64,000 bases of DNA from Keguizhuia sedimenti (lineage in GTDB: Bacteria; Pseudomonadota; Gammaproteobacteria; Burkholderiales; Burkholderiaceae_D), in assembly GCA_030715135.1 (NCBI GenBank), contig JAUYVH010000001.1:558001-622000 (forward strand), read 5' to 3'. Under the pieces are notes generated by a model. The model was not told the DNA's origin. It saw nothing but the letters and a program-made list of their open reading frames with translations, and did not search any database. A program made the translations under genes and the position numbers. Positions 8,240-17,982 of the stretch are shown here, one piece after another (the stretch's first letter is position 1; each line of letters opens with the position of its first letter).

Positions 8240-9151
8240 TTAGGACATTTGCTGGATTCCGGCCAGAATCCATCCGCCCTGACCTGACACCGGCTTGGAC
8301 AGATTCCAGATTTCCGTGAACGGTTCGGCGGATGCATTTTCGCTTTCCTTGATCATTCCGCTGAACTTCACGCTGGCCAGATACTCGTTGCCGATCGTTT
8401 CAATGCCAAGCAAGTCGGCATCCAGGGACATTACATCGGTATGGTTGGGCGACGCGCCGCGTTCCTGCAATTGCATTTTCAGTTCGGCGAACATTTCCGG
8501 CGTCGTGAATTCACGAATGTCATTCACATCAGCGCGGTCCCATGCTGCCTGAAGACGGATGAAATAGGTCTTTGCATGGCGCAGGAAACCGGCTGCATCA
8601 AAATCTGCAGGAACGCTTGCTGCTTGGTTTGATGCATCGAATCCCGATGAGAATGGCGCACCCTGCAAGGCCGACGGCTGGTTTTCCAATCCCGAGCCGA
8701 TGCGCGGTGTAAAGCCGGCGGAACCGCTGTTTGCACCGCCGTTCGCATAGGCTGGGCGTGGACCGTTATTGTCCGCGCTCTTGCGACGCAGCATGCGGAT
8801 GATGAACATTACGGCAAAAGCCAGCAACGCAATCATCAGCACGGTACTGATAAAGCTGGCCATTGCACCGCTCAGGCCAAGATGCGACAACAGAGCGCCC
8901 AGTCCGAGGCCGAGCAAGGCGCCGCCAAGGATACCTTTCCAAGGGCTGGCTTTCGGCGGAACGCCTTGCGCCGGATTTTGGCGTGCTGCATTGGTTGCCT
9001 GAGACGACTGCGCTGGAGTTGCCTGGCGGCTAAAGCTTTGCGACTGCTTGCCGAAAGAGCCGCCGCCGCCCATGCGTTTGGCTTCCGCGGTCGAGATGCC
9101 GACACTGACAGCCATGAATGCCAGCAGCACCGTCATTAAAATTCGTTTCAT
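8240..9151 (-). CDS. Tim44-like domain membrane protein
   Basis: A 303-residue protein with an N-terminal signal or membrane segment (about 1-22) and a low-complexity Gly/Ser/Gln linker. Two adjacent hydrophobic segments (about 73-115) follow, then a C-terminal Tim44/MRPL45-like domain (about 185-303) with FLRHAKTYFIRLQAAWDRAD and FTTPEMFAEL. Bacterial members are uncharacterised and often implicated in envelope function. The frame extends to 9241, but SD GGAGGAC lies just before the ATG at 9151 and fixes the start. Confidence 0.85.
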   Translation of the reverse strand: MKRILMTVLLAFMAVSVGISTAEAKRMGGGGSFGKQSQSFSRQATPAQSSQATNAARQNPAQGVPPKASPWKGILGGALLGLGLGALLSHLGLSGAMASFISTVLMIALLAFAVMFIIRMLRRKSADNNGPRPAYANGGANSGSAGFTPRIGSGLENQPSALQGAPFSSGFDASNQAASVPADFDAAGFLRHAKTYFIRLQAAWDRADVNDIREFTTPEMFAELKMQLQERGASPNHTDVMSLDADLLGIETIGNEYLASVKFSGMIKESENASAEPFTEIWNLSKPVSGQGGWILAGIQQMS

Positions 9152-9413
9152 GTGTCCTCCAAGGATACTCGCGGCATGAGAAGTCATGCCCACGTTTGCA
9201 ACATTAAATATTAGCGTTTCTAAACTTTTCAACCAACACAATAACAGGACGGTGTGTTCGCAAAAACCGAAACAGCTTTCTGAAGCAACTATTTATTACC
9301 CGTCTTCATGCAATTCGGCGCTATCTTAGAAACACAATCTTAACGTTATCTTAATCGGTTTTTGAAAAAATATCTTTTAATTGAAAACCAGCCTTCGTTT
9401 TATTGGCATTGTT

Positions 9414-10256
9414 TCATTCTTCGACCGTCACGCGTTTCGAAGATTCGGCAAGTATCCAGCTAATTGCAACTCCCGCCCACAAAGCATTGCGCTGCCTGAC
9501 CAGCGGACTGTCTTCAAATACTGCCCCATGCAGGTTGTCATAGCGGACAAATCCGCCTACCCAATAACGGACGAATCTTTTTGACATGGCCAGAGTGAAC
9601 TGCGCTCCCGCGTATCCGCCGGAGGGATCATATGCCCGGCGGTCGGGCCTTGCGTAGGCTGGATCGACTGCGTAAAAGTATTCGTTGTATTTCCGGCTGG
9701 TGAAAATCGTGCCGGCCAGGATGCCCAGGTTCCATCCCGCCAATCCGGCCGGATCCCTGATATCCAGGTTCAAACCCGGGGAAAACAGCCAGCCGATATT
9801 CCTGGGTGAAGATTCCATTGTTACGCTGCTGCGCAGGGGCAGGCGCAACTCCAGCTTCATTTTCCGGCCGGCCTGTTGCCAAAGATTAATATCGGCAGTT
9901 GGCCCGACTTCGACCGTCGGCTTCAGGTCCGGCATACCGGCACGCGCAGGATTATTCTCGCTGTTGACGGGCAAGGTAGCATTCAGACTCAAATTAAGCT
10001 CGATATTTTCATTATCAAATAAGGTGCCGCGAATACTGCCGCGGTCTGCCCTGATATGTGCGCCGCGATAAACTGCATAAGGCACCGGCAGGATATAACT
10101 GCTTGAACGGTCTGCCCCGCGATAATCCGGCAGATGCAAGGTTCCCACGCCGACACCCAGTTCCCATAAAGGCTTGGATTCTTCTGCCTGCACCGGGCAA
10201 GCTACCAAGGCCGCCATCGACAGCAGGCTGCGGGCAAGATGTATGTCACTGATCAT
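9414..10256 (-). CDS. MipA/OmpV family outer membrane protein
   Basis: A 280-residue predicted beta-barrel with a cleavable signal peptide (about 1-24, ending CPVQA). The MipA/OmpV pattern is visible as GVGVGTLHLPDYRGAD at the mature N-terminus and a C-terminal strand WAGVAISWIL. MipA is known as a scaffold between the murein hydrolase MltA and PBP1B; other members are porins or sensor-associated. A bifunctional PBP lies 20 kb away, not adjacent. No strong SD is seen. Confidence 0.85.
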   Translation of the reverse strand: MISDIHLARSLLSMAALVACPVQAEESKPLWELGVGVGTLHLPDYRGADRSSSYILPVPYAVYRGAHIRADRGSIRGTLFDNENIELNLSLNATLPVNSENNPARAGMPDLKPTVEVGPTADINLWQQAGRKMKLELRLPLRSSVTMESSPRNIGWLFSPGLNLDIRDPAGLAGWNLGILAGTIFTSRKYNEYFYAVDPAYARPDRRAYDPSGGYAGAQFTLAMSKRFVRYWVGGFVRYDNLHGAVFEDSPLVRQRNALWAGVAISWILAESSKRVTVEE

Positions 10257-10707
10257 TATTTAGTATTGTTTTTGTTTGCCGGAACGTAATAGTAGGGAGG
10301 TTTACCTGTCTATGCCAAGGCCTGCTGCCTCAGCATACATATGAATTTATTACGGCAAGGATCCCATGCATTTTGCTCAAGCAAGCTTTTTCATATCCCA
10401 AGCAAAAGCACATCCAGGACATGTGTCATGTGGCTTTCCATCGACAACGAACAAGCGGATTTCTCGGGCAGTTTCTTTCGTTCATCTCCTCAACAAAGCT
10501 TGAATCAATAACTAGGACGTTTTTGCGAACCTTTTATTAGATATTCATTATCAGAAGATCTTTCCTTATTTCAGGAACCGGCATGTTGCAAATCCCTCTA
10601 TGCATTTTTGTAGTTTTTCCTGCTTCAAAGGCGCGCTGGCTCGCCATCCATCCATTCGCCGTACGGCAAGCTATCGCATACATAGAAACTATTAAATATA
10701 AATATTA
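10257..10707. other. AT-rich intergenic region before the catalase gene
   Basis: About 450 bp with no supportable gene. The right end is strongly AT-rich and leads into the catalase promoter region. Confidence 0.5.
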
Positions 10708-10729
10708 ATAGCTGTAACCTATCATATAG
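10708..10729 (+). promoter_or_regulatory. possible OxyR half-operator upstream of catalase
   Basis: ATAG-N7-CTAT (10708-10722) matches one half of the OxyR consensus and is followed by CAT and another ATAG (10726-10729). An ATAG-N3-CTAT lies further upstream at 10682-10692. The full four-element spacing is not met, so this is a weak assignment. OxyR control is common for catalases of this kind. Confidence 0.3.
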
Positions 10730-10760
10730 GTTGTTCATTGCAACGATTGAAAGGAAAACC

Positions 10761-12362
10761 ATGGATGCCAAGCGCCCAATATTGACCACACGACAAGGCC
10801 ATCCGGTCACCGATAACCAGTCTCTGCGTTCGGTCGGCGAACGCGGTCCGGCCACCTTGGAAAATTATCAGTTCATTGAAAAGATTACTCATTTCGACCG
10901 CGAACGCATCCCGGAGCGGGTAGTCCATGCCCGCGGCACTGGTGCCCACGGCTATTTCGAGGCTTACGGCAAAGTCGGCAAGGAACCGGCCTCCAAATAC
11001 AGCTGCGCGCGCGTACTGAATGAAACGGGCGTGCAAACCCCTATCTTCGTGCGCTTTTCGACCGTGATTGGCGGCAAGGAGTCGCCCGAGACGGCGCGCG
11101 ATCCGCGCGGCTTTGCGATCAAGTTCAAGACCGTCGAAGGCAACTGGGACCTGGTCGGCAACAATCTGAAAGTCTTCTTTATCCGCGATGCGATCAAGTT
11201 TCCTGACATGATCCATGCTTTCAAGCCTGATCCGGTCAGCAACCGGCAGGAACCATGGCGCTTTTACGACTTCATTGCCAATCATCCCGAGTCGCTGCAC
11301 ATGGTCACCTGGGTCAAGAGCCCTTGGGGTATTCCGGCCAATTACCGTGAAATGGAAGGCTCCGGAGTGAACACTTACAAGCTTGTGAACGAGCAGGGGG
11401 TCGCACACTTGGTGAAATTCCATTTCCAGCCCAAGCAAGGCGTGCGTAATCTGACCAGCGCACAGGCCGCGGAAATCCAGGCCAAGGATGTCGGGCACGC
11501 CACCGCCGACCTGTACGATGCGATCGAACGCGGCGACTTTCCGGAATGGGAATTCTGCGTGCAGATCATGACAGACGGCGATCATCCGGAATTGGATTTC
11601 GATCCGCTCGACGATACCAAGCGCTGGCCGGAAGACCAGTTCCCGCTTTTACCCGTAGGCCGCATCGTCCTGAACCGCAATCCCGATAATGTGCATGCGG
11701 AAACCGAGCAATCCGCCTTCGGAACCGGCGTGCTGGTGCGCGGCATCGACTTTTCCGACGACAAGATGCTGCAGGGCCGCACGCTGTCGTATTCCGATAC
11801 GCAGCGCTACCGCGTCGGCCCGAACTATCTGCAGTTGCCTATCAACGCGCCGCAGGAAAAGGTGCGCGCCTACACCAACCAGCAGGGCGGACAGATGGCT
11901 TACTTTGTTGATCCGACAGGCGACAAGCATATCAATTATGAACCGAGCCTGATCGGCGGATTGCAGGAAGCTCCCAAGCCAGCCAGGGAATACCACCAGT
12001 GGGTCGAAGGACACCTGGGCCGCTACCAGACTACGCGCACTGCCGACGACTACAAGCAGGCCGGCGAGCGTTACCGCACGTTCGAGGACTGGGAGCGCGA
12101 GGACTTGATCGCCAATATCGGCGGAGACTTGAAGCAATGCCCTGAAGTCATCCAGCTGCGCATGGTCTGGCATCTGTGGCACTGCGATGAAGATTATGGA
12201 CGCCGTGTTGCGCAATTTGCCGGCATCGACCTGGAAAAAGCCAAGGCCTTGCCTCCATTGCCCGGAAAACCGGCACCGCATCAGCGGCGTTCGGCACCGG
12301 CTTACACCAGCGGCAAAAAAGAAGAAGCCGCGGGCGTGCAAGAGCCGGTCGGTGCGAAGTAA
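10761..12362 (+). CDS. katB: monofunctional heme catalase (KatB-like)
   Basis: Decomposes hydrogen peroxide. The 533-residue small-subunit heme catalase has catalytic H56 in [11 protein letters not shown], the distal Asn in [10 protein letters not shown], and the heme-ligand tyrosine Y344 in [16 protein letters not shown]-terminal catalase-immune-responsive region extends to a basic tail. No signal peptide is visible. An upstream TTG at 10731 is in frame, but GAAAGGAAA before the ATG at 10761 decides the start. It is followed by an ankyrin protein, as in the katB-ankB operon of Pseudomonas aeruginosa, which is why I prefer katB over katA. Confidence 0.93.
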   Translation: MDAKRPILTTRQGHPVTDNQSLRSVGERGPATLENYQFIEKITHFDRERIPERVVHARGTGAHGYFEAYGKVGKEPASKYSCARVLNETGVQTPIFVRFSTVIGGKESPETARDPRGFAIKFKTVEGNWDLVGNNLKVFFIRDAIKFPDMIHAFKPDPVSNRQEPWRFYDFIANHPESLHMVTWVKSPWGIPANYREMEGSGVNTYKLVNEQGVAHLVKFHFQPKQGVRNLTSAQAAEIQAKDVGHATADLYDAIERGDFPEWEFCVQIMTDGDHPELDFDPLDDTKRWPEDQFPLLPVGRIVLNRNPDNVHAETEQSAFGTGVLVRGIDFSDDKMLQGRTLSYSDTQRYRVGPNYLQLPINAPQEKVRAYTNQQGGQMAYFVDPTGDKHINYEPSLIGGLQEAPKPAREYHQWVEGHLGRYQTTRTADDYKQAGERYRTFEDWEREDLIANIGGDLKQCPEVIQLRMVWHLWHCDEDYGRRVAQFAGIDLEKAKALPPLPGKPAPHQRRSAPAYTSGKKEEAAGVQEPVGAK

Positions 12363-12429
12363 ACGCCCGTCGATTAATCAGGCTGGTATTGAGCTGCCCT
12401 CCATTTACTGGATGGCCGATTCAAAACAA

Positions 12430-12464
12430 GGTAGTTGAGAGCCGACTTGCAGCTTTCAACTACC
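12430..12464 (+). repeat. 13-bp inverted repeat between catalase and ankyrin genes
   Basis: GGTAGTTGAGAGC (12430-12442) pairs with GCTTTCAACTACC (12452-12464) with one G-U wobble and a 9-nt loop. It ends 14 bp before the ankyrin start codon and is not followed by a T run. It is therefore more likely an RNA-processing, stability or translation-control element than a terminator. Confidence 0.7.
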
Positions 12465-12478
12465 CAAAGAGAGGACTC

Positions 12479-13030
12479 ATGCAAATAGATCAAACGACAC
12501 CTATCAACACAACACCGTCTTCCGCAGCTCCGGCTTTGGACGATGCCACACTGGATTTTGCGCAACGTGTCTTCCACTATGCGCGCATGGGAGCAGCACA
12601 GGATTTGCAAGCCCTGCTGAAAATGGGATTACCGCCAAATTTGCGCAATCACAAGGGCGACAGCTTGCTGATGCTGGCCAGCTACCATGGCCATCTCGAC
12701 GCTGCTGCGCTGCTGCTTGAATACGGTGCCGATCCGGAATTAAGCAACGACCATGGTCAAACGCCGCTGGCCGGCGCTGCTTACAAAGGCGATCGCGCAA
12801 TGCTGCAACTGTTGCTCGATCACGGCGCCAATGTCGAAGGCGCATCGCCGGACGGCAAGACCGCATTAATGCTGGCAGCCATGTTCAACCGCGGTGAAAT
12901 CGTCAGCCTGCTGCTGTTGCATGGGGCCGACTTGCACGCGCGAGCTGCCAACGGCATGACAGCCCTGGATGCTGCCACGACGATGGGAGCGGCGGACACA
13001 TCGGCACAGCTGACCGCGGCCATGTCTTAA
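12479..13030 (+). CDS. ankyrin repeat protein (AnkB-like)
   Basis: A 183-residue protein with about four ankyrin repeats from residue 35 on (NHKGDSLLMLASYHGHLD, NDHGQTPLAGAAYKGD, SPDGKTALMLAAMFNRGE, ANGMTALDAATTMG). In P. aeruginosa AnkB is needed for full KatB activity and protection from peroxide; the same role is inferred from the neighbour. The frame reaches back to 12389, but GAGGA before the ATG at 12479 fits better. No signal peptide is visible, unlike periplasmic AnkB, so location is uncertain. Confidence 0.87.
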   Translation: MQIDQTTPINTTPSSAAPALDDATLDFAQRVFHYARMGAAQDLQALLKMGLPPNLRNHKGDSLLMLASYHGHLDAAALLLEYGADPELSNDHGQTPLAGAAYKGDRAMLQLLLDHGANVEGASPDGKTALMLAAMFNRGEIVSLLLLHGADLHARAANGMTALDAATTMGAADTSAQLTAAMS

Positions 13031-13333
13031 ACGCACGAAGGGCAAAAGCTCAATCTCAGCCGGATTTGAAGCACAGCCCGTGCAGCCGTGCCGGTTTGCA
13101 AGCGTGCACGGTCATCGACTGAAGCATATCTTTCGTTACGGCAAAGGCAGCGTAGCTTTCGCGATCGCTCGTTACAAACCGAATTTTCAGACTTGTACCG
13201 CCTTGACGCAGCGGCGGTTCGGCGACTGTCTATCTCTGCCGCTTGCCGCCATTGAACATTTTTTCTTGCTTCCCCTCCAATATGAAGCGCCCTGTTTATC
13301 CCATCCCTTTCAGTAAGCTCTCTTATCCAATAT
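13031..13333. other. intergenic region before pncC
   Basis: About 300 bp with no supported gene, repeat or terminator. It presumably carries the pncC-nadE promoter. Confidence 0.4.
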
Positions 13334-13837
13334 ATGAACCATCATCTGGAAAGCGTCCTGCGTTACCTCGACGAACATCATTTGAAGCTGGTAACGGCGG
13401 AATCCTGTACCGCTGGACTGACAGCATCGACGCTGGCGGAAATTCCTGGTTGTGGAAGCACGCTGGAATGCGCTTTCGTTACGTATTCCGCCACAGCGAA
13501 AATCAGCGTCCTGGGCGTGAAGCCGGAAACGATCGAGCGTTATAACCTGACCAGCGAAGAAGTCGCACGCGAAATGGCCGAAGGAGCATTGCGCATCAGC
13601 CGCGCCAATGTCGGGCTTGCCGATACCGGCCTGGCCGGCCCTTCCAGCGGCGACAGCAACATCCCGGTCGGCACCGTCTGTTTTGCCTGGTCATTCGAGC
13701 ACGACGGCGACGTGAAGACCTTTTCCGAAACCCGGAAATTCAACGGCGACCGCAACGAAGTACGGCAAGCGAGCGCCGACTACATGATCAGCCGCATCTG
13801 GCATTACCACAATGAGGTGCTGAAGGAAAATTCTTGA
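13334..13837 (+). CDS. pncC: CinA-family nicotinamide-nucleotide amidase
   Basis: Stand-alone CinA C-terminal domain of 167 residues. It hydrolyses NMN to nicotinic acid mononucleotide in pyridine nucleotide recycling. The family signature TAESCTAGL (about 19-27) contains the catalytic serine, and GLAGPSSGD and PVGTVCFAW follow as expected. The N-terminal MoCF-like domain of full-length CinA is missing, which is normal for PncC. It lies 86 bp upstream of nadE on the same strand, and both act in NAD recycling, so an operon is likely. Confidence 0.88.
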   Translation: MNHHLESVLRYLDEHHLKLVTAESCTAGLTASTLAEIPGCGSTLECAFVTYSATAKISVLGVKPETIERYNLTSEEVAREMAEGALRISRANVGLADTGLAGPSSGDSNIPVGTVCFAWSFEHDGDVKTFSETRKFNGDRNEVRQASADYMISRIWHYHNEVLKENS

Positions 13838-13923
13838 GATAATGCCGGCTCAACCAAACAGGAGTGCCCGCCCCCCGGGGCAGCGGGCAAAATGCGCCAT
13901 TAAAAATAACGAAGGATCGTGTC

Positions 13924-14763
13924 ATGGACAAAGCCAGCTATAGCAACGAACAGCAGCACATCATCAATGCATTGCATGTCTCCCCTTCTTTTGATGTCCA
14001 GGCCGAGATCACGCGCCGCACCGATTTTCTGTGCAATCAACTGATTCAATCCAGGCGGCGCAGCTATGTGCTGGGCATTAGCGGCGGAGTCGATTCGCTG
14101 ACGGCGGGTTTTCTGGCTCAGGCCGCAGTGCAGCAAGCGCGCAAGCGCGGTCATGATGCGACATTTATCGCCATGCGCCTTCCGTATGGCGTGCAGAAAG
14201 ACGAGCACGATGCGCAGAATGCGGTGAAGGCGATCGATCCCGACAGGCTGTTGACAGTCGATATCAAGCCGGCCAGCGACGCGATGCTTGCTGCAGTCAA
14301 GGCATCCGGCCAGACATTCGAAAGCCATGAGCAGGAAGATTTCATTCTCGGGAACATCAAGGCGCGCCAGCGCATGATCGCGCAATATGCGGTGGCCGGC
14401 GCTACTCATGGCCTGGTCATCGGCACCGACCATGCCGCCGAAGCGCTGATGGGCTTCTATACCAAGTTCGGCGACGGGGCCTGCGATTTGACTCCCTTGA
14501 CCGGCTTGAACAAGCGACGGGTCAGGGCATTGGCGCATGAATTCGGCGCCCACGCTGCCCTGGTCCACAAGATACCGACTGCCGACCTGGAAAATCTCGC
14601 ACCTTTGAAGCCGGACGAGGCTGCATTCGGCATTACTTATGAAGAAATCGACGATTTCCTCGAAGGTAAAGAGGTCAGCGAACGTGCCTATGACGTGATC
14701 TTCAAACAGTATCAACTGACTGCGCATAAACGCGCATTGCCGCTGGACCCGTTCTCAGTCTGA
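13924..14763 (+). CDS. nadE: ammonia-dependent NAD synthetase
   Basis: Makes NAD from deamido-NAD with ATP and ammonia. The 279-residue length fits the NH3-dependent type with no glutaminase domain. The PP-loop SGGVDS follows LGI in the N-terminal third, and GTDHAAEALMGFYTKFGDGACD binds the acceptor. The frame extends to 13864, but GAAGGA precedes the ATG at 13924. It follows pncC. Confidence 0.95.
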   Translation: MDKASYSNEQQHIINALHVSPSFDVQAEITRRTDFLCNQLIQSRRRSYVLGISGGVDSLTAGFLAQAAVQQARKRGHDATFIAMRLPYGVQKDEHDAQNAVKAIDPDRLLTVDIKPASDAMLAAVKASGQTFESHEQEDFILGNIKARQRMIAQYAVAGATHGLVIGTDHAAEALMGFYTKFGDGACDLTPLTGLNKRRVRALAHEFGAHAALVHKIPTADLENLAPLKPDEAAFGITYEEIDDFLEGKEVSERAYDVIFKQYQLTAHKRALPLDPFSV

Positions 14764-14784
14764 GTAAGTAATGTAAGTAATCAA

Positions 14785-14815
14785 GCAAACGAGGCAGTCT
14801 CCATCTCTCGTTTGC
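14785..14815. terminator. hairpin between convergent nadE and GH1-like genes
   Basis: GCAAACGAG (14785-14793) pairs with CTCGTTTGC (14807-14815) across a 13-nt loop, just after the nadE stop and between convergent genes. The following T run is weak, so it is a possible bidirectional terminator. Confidence 0.5.
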
Positions 14816-14868
14816 CTTCATCTATCAGTCAGGCGTCGGCCGTTTTCGTGTTTCGATAGAGCGCATGT

Positions 14869-16113
14869 TCAATGCCAGTTTGCATCCGGCTGGCATTGCA
14901 TGCGCTTCGCCGCATCAATGACATCCTGCAGTTCGACCGGATCGCTGAAAGGATCTTCATCGAGGCGGGTTACGCGATTCAATTCCTTTTGCCATCGCCG
15001 CAATTCTTCCACATAGGGTTGATGAAGCACGCGTTTCAGATCTCCGCCGTTCTCTACCATGTCGCAAATCCCGTTGTGCAGCCATTCGCCGGTATGCCAG
15101 TCCGGCATATCGACCGCGGGGAAAAGACAAATGCCTTGCAGATCTATTCCACGATCCACGGCTGCCAGCGATTCGTGCATCACGTCCCTGAGCCAGGCGC
15201 TGCGGCCATGCCCCATGCCGCTGGTCTCGCCGATGATCATGGGGCGCCGGTAACGCTCCCAGACAGTCGTCAGCAGCTCACATAGCGGCTTGATGCGGTC
15301 GTCTCCCGGATCAAGCGCCTTATGCGGGCCGCTTTCGCGGTATTCCATCTGCCCGAAGGAATAATTGTTGGCGCCGACTATATCGAGCACCTCGGGAGCG
15401 CCGCCAAATTCCGGGTGCAGCTTGCCGTATAAGATATCCCATGCGACAAAAGTGTCGACATAGGTCTCATGATGTGCCGCTTCGATTTGATCTGGCCGGT
15501 TACGCGGTGCGACCACCTGTACCAGCGGATCGATATGGACCATGCGAGCCTGCGGGGCCACTTCACGAATCGCCTTTACGCCTGCGATCGCCGCTCGCGC
15601 CAGGGCGACGCGGAAATCCATGCGCGCCTGCCTGGTATTCAGGTACGGCGCCACCCAGCCCCATTCCCCTCCGCAAAATGAGAAAAAGGTAATCTCATTG
15701 ATCGGCGTAAAAAAATGCGGGCCGCTCAGCTTCGGCGCAACATATTCCGCCACCGCACGGCAATAGTCCGCAAAGCGCGTCTGGAAATCATTTGAAAATG
15801 GATCCAGGCCGTCCGGATAGCCGTAATGACATAAATCCCAGATCGGCATTACCTGCGACTCCCGCATTGCATCGATCAGCGGATCGAGCGATGAAAAATC
15901 ATATTGGCCACCGCGGTCTACCAAAGGCCATGCAACGCCTTCCCTCGACACGGCAATGCCGAGCTCGCGTAAGATCTGGTAGTCCTCGCGGGCGTGACTG
16001 TCATGCTGCGTCTCGGCGATCAGGTTGCGGCGCGTCCGGTCTTTCCAGAGAAAAGTCGAGCATTCAAAGCCGGAGATAAAAAAAGTCGGGAAAATACCAG
16101 GATGGCGGGCCAT
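14869..16113 (-). CDS. GH1-like (clan A) glycoside hydrolase
   Basis: A 414-residue TIM-barrel enzyme related to family 1 beta-glycosidases. The expected clan A pair is visible: an acid/base Glu in FTPINEITFF and a nucleophile Glu in MIIGETSGMG. Barrel landmarks include FISGFECSTF, GIAVSREGVAWP and MPIWDLCHYGYPDG. No signal peptide is visible, so it is cytosolic and the substrate is unknown. It has no sugar transporter or regulator beside it. The SD is poor and the gene appears monocistronic. Confidence 0.8.
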   Translation of the reverse strand: MARHPGIFPTFFISGFECSTFLWKDRTRRNLIAETQHDSHAREDYQILRELGIAVSREGVAWPLVDRGGQYDFSSLDPLIDAMRESQVMPIWDLCHYGYPDGLDPFSNDFQTRFADYCRAVAEYVAPKLSGPHFFTPINEITFFSFCGGEWGWVAPYLNTRQARMDFRVALARAAIAGVKAIREVAPQARMVHIDPLVQVVAPRNRPDQIEAAHHETYVDTFVAWDILYGKLHPEFGGAPEVLDIVGANNYSFGQMEYRESGPHKALDPGDDRIKPLCELLTTVWERYRRPMIIGETSGMGHGRSAWLRDVMHESLAAVDRGIDLQGICLFPAVDMPDWHTGEWLHNGICDMVENGGDLKRVLHQPYVEELRRWQKELNRVTRLDEDPFSDPVELQDVIDAAKRMQCQPDANWH

Positions 16114-16268
16114 AGAATGTTAAAAAATGAACGGGTTCTCTGATCGTCACAAGGACATATGACGCCGCGACTGAACAGCTGCTACGCATCTACCGCTTTA
16201 CTGCCGCCGGATTCATATGCGAACTTCACATGCGTTCTGGCGCAAGGCAGGCCTTCGCAGACTTTGCA

Positions 16269-16472
16269 CTACATAAGAGGCGGCACCTCGGTAAATGGTG
16301 TGCCCGGCGTAATTTCAGGCAACTGCGGGTCCGGCACAATGGTGGGATCGTCCGGCGTATCGGGAAATTCCGGGTCCGGCTGCTGGCCGGGCTCAAGTTC
16401 ACGCTGCGGTTGCACTGGCTCGGGAATTTCCGGACTGGCGGGGGTCGGAGGTGTGTGTGCTCTTGGATCCAT
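16269..16472 (-). CDS. proline-rich small protein
   Basis: A 67-residue acidic protein that is about one third proline, with repeated PxPE and PDPxxP patterns, ending FTEVPPLM. It has no membrane segment and is predicted disordered. An ATG at 16487 is also in frame, but GGAG followed by 9 nt leads into the ATG at 16472. I do not recognise a named family. It lies in a run of small stress-type genes. Confidence 0.55.
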   Translation of the reverse strand: MDPRAHTPPTPASPEIPEPVQPQRELEPGQQPDPEFPDTPDDPTIVPDPQLPEITPGTPFTEVPPLM

Positions 16473-16739
16473 TGAACTGTTCTCCATTGAAGCTTGTGGG
16501 TAAGGAAAAGTGCGCGATCAACATGGCGGCCTTTAGTTGGACTTCCTTGCACCGGATAAATTCATATCCGCTTTGATGTCAGCGCTCTGAGCAGCAGGCT
16601 CTTTCCGGTAAGGGCCGCAAAATTCTTCCGATTTTATTGTTTACTAGGCCAAATACCGGCGTCGCATGCTGGCTATGGGCATCAGAAATCCGTTACAAGC
16701 GGATCATCCATGGACAGGAAAATAGTGAGGCAACTGCGT

Positions 16740-16922
16740 TCAGGAGTGATGGGTTCTGCCCGAACCGGATTTTTTACCTCCACCGGAAATCTTGTTTTCC
16801 GTGGCCCATGCGCGCCGTTGCGCTTCTTTTTTCGGAACGCCTCGTTGTTCATAGCCTTCTTCAATATGTTGGGCCTGGCGTTTCTGTTTGTCCGTATAGG
16901 CCGATTTATCCCCTCGTGGCAT
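16740..16922 (-). CDS. small basic protein annotated elsewhere as 'plasmid stabilization protein'
   Basis: A 60-residue hydrophilic, highly charged protein with the recurrent pattern MPRGDKSAYTDKQKRQAQHI, GYEQRGV..KEAQRRAWAT and a Gly/Lys/Ser tail. Homologues are widespread on proteobacterial chromosomes. The common label 'plasmid stabilization' is historical and unproven. A very good SD (AGGAGGAT) precedes the ATG. Helix-forming and possibly nucleic-acid-binding by composition. Confidence 0.75.
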   Translation of the reverse strand: MPRGDKSAYTDKQKRQAQHIEEGYEQRGVPKKEAQRRAWATENKISGGGKKSGSGRTHHS

Positions 16923-17291
16923 GGCATCCTCCTATTCATCGGGATTCAAGACGTAAGCGGCGGCTGCATTATGTGCCGCCATAATTTTTAGAAACAAGCC
17001 CTGTCATTTGGTTCCGGTTCAGGGCATCCAAGCGGGCAAGGGCGCAGATAAGCAATGTTTCCGCTCGGATAAACCTTAGCACCCCAGTCCTAATTTGCAT
17101 GAACGAAAACCGGTGCTGTGCTGCAGCATGCTGCGCGATACATCCGTGCATCTTCATTTGAATTTTTGGCCCGGCATGAAACTCCGCTCCTGCCCCGCGT
17201 TCCAATGGCATGCATCAGAGCCCCATGTATTGCCACGCCGTAGCGAGTGCATCCATAAAGAGTGAGACCAAGTCAGCAAAAAGGAGACAGC
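16923..17291. other. intergenic region before the CBS genes
   Basis: About 370 bp between divergent genes. It probably holds promoters for both. No gene, repeat or RNA is supportable. Confidence 0.4.
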
Positions 17292-17753
17292 ATGCAAGCC
17301 ATTTCAGAGATCATGACCCGCGATGTAACGGTTGTATCACCGGACGATACGGTGCAGCTCGCAGCACAAATCATGTCCGACCAGAATATCGGCGCCTTGC
17401 CTGTATGCGACGGCAAACGCCTGGTTGGCATGCTCACCGATCGGGATATTACAGTTCGCGCAGTCGCGGCAGGGAAGTCGCCCGCAAATATTCAGGTCGC
17501 TGATGTGATGAGCGGCGATGTCCTATGGTGTTTTGAGGATCAGACTGCCGGCGAAGTCTTGCAACAAATGGGCGATCAGCAGATTCGCAGAATTCCCGTC
17601 GTCAGCCGCAATATGGAATTGACCGGCGTGGTATCGCTCGGTGATCTGGCAACGCGGCAAAGCGAATCGACCGACAGCACCTTGGAAGATATCTCTTCAC
17701 CGACGCCGCCGCACCGGCCCAGCACCGGCAGGCAGCCGACTGCACGCCCTTAA
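17292..17753 (+). CDS. CBS-domain pair protein (paralogue 1)
   Basis: A 153-residue protein consisting of two CBS domains (about 8-60 and 72-124) and a Pro/Thr/Ser-rich tail. Such pairs bind adenine nucleotides. The typical ligand motif LVGMLTDRDITVRAV is intact in CBS1 and LTGVVSLGDLAT closes CBS2. AAGGAG before the ATG at 17292 fixes the start. A diverged paralogue follows at 17983. Role unknown; the context suggests a stress-linked energy sensor. Confidence 0.88.
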   Translation: MQAISEIMTRDVTVVSPDDTVQLAAQIMSDQNIGALPVCDGKRLVGMLTDRDITVRAVAAGKSPANIQVADVMSGDVLWCFEDQTAGEVLQQMGDQQIRRIPVVSRNMELTGVVSLGDLATRQSESTDSTLEDISSPTPPHRPSTGRQPTARP

Positions 17754-17982
17754 CGCATTCTGCAGACACCGGAAATATTCGTGCAACGTTTTTTGTACTA
17801 ATGATGGATGCAGAATTGGAACCGGTTCGCTAATTCGATAAGAGGATGCGATGGTTTTGGAGAAGTAATCGTTTGCGCTCGTTCGTCCTGCGCACGATCG
17901 TTCAGTACCCCAATGCGAACCGGAAGCAGCCCTTAGCACCCGGCGCCAATCTAAACAGGAATGAATCCGGCGGAGAAATACC

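Noticed and set aside
10722..11585. 287-codon minus-strand frame opposite catalase
   Set aside because: Antisense shadow of a highly conserved catalase, with no SD.
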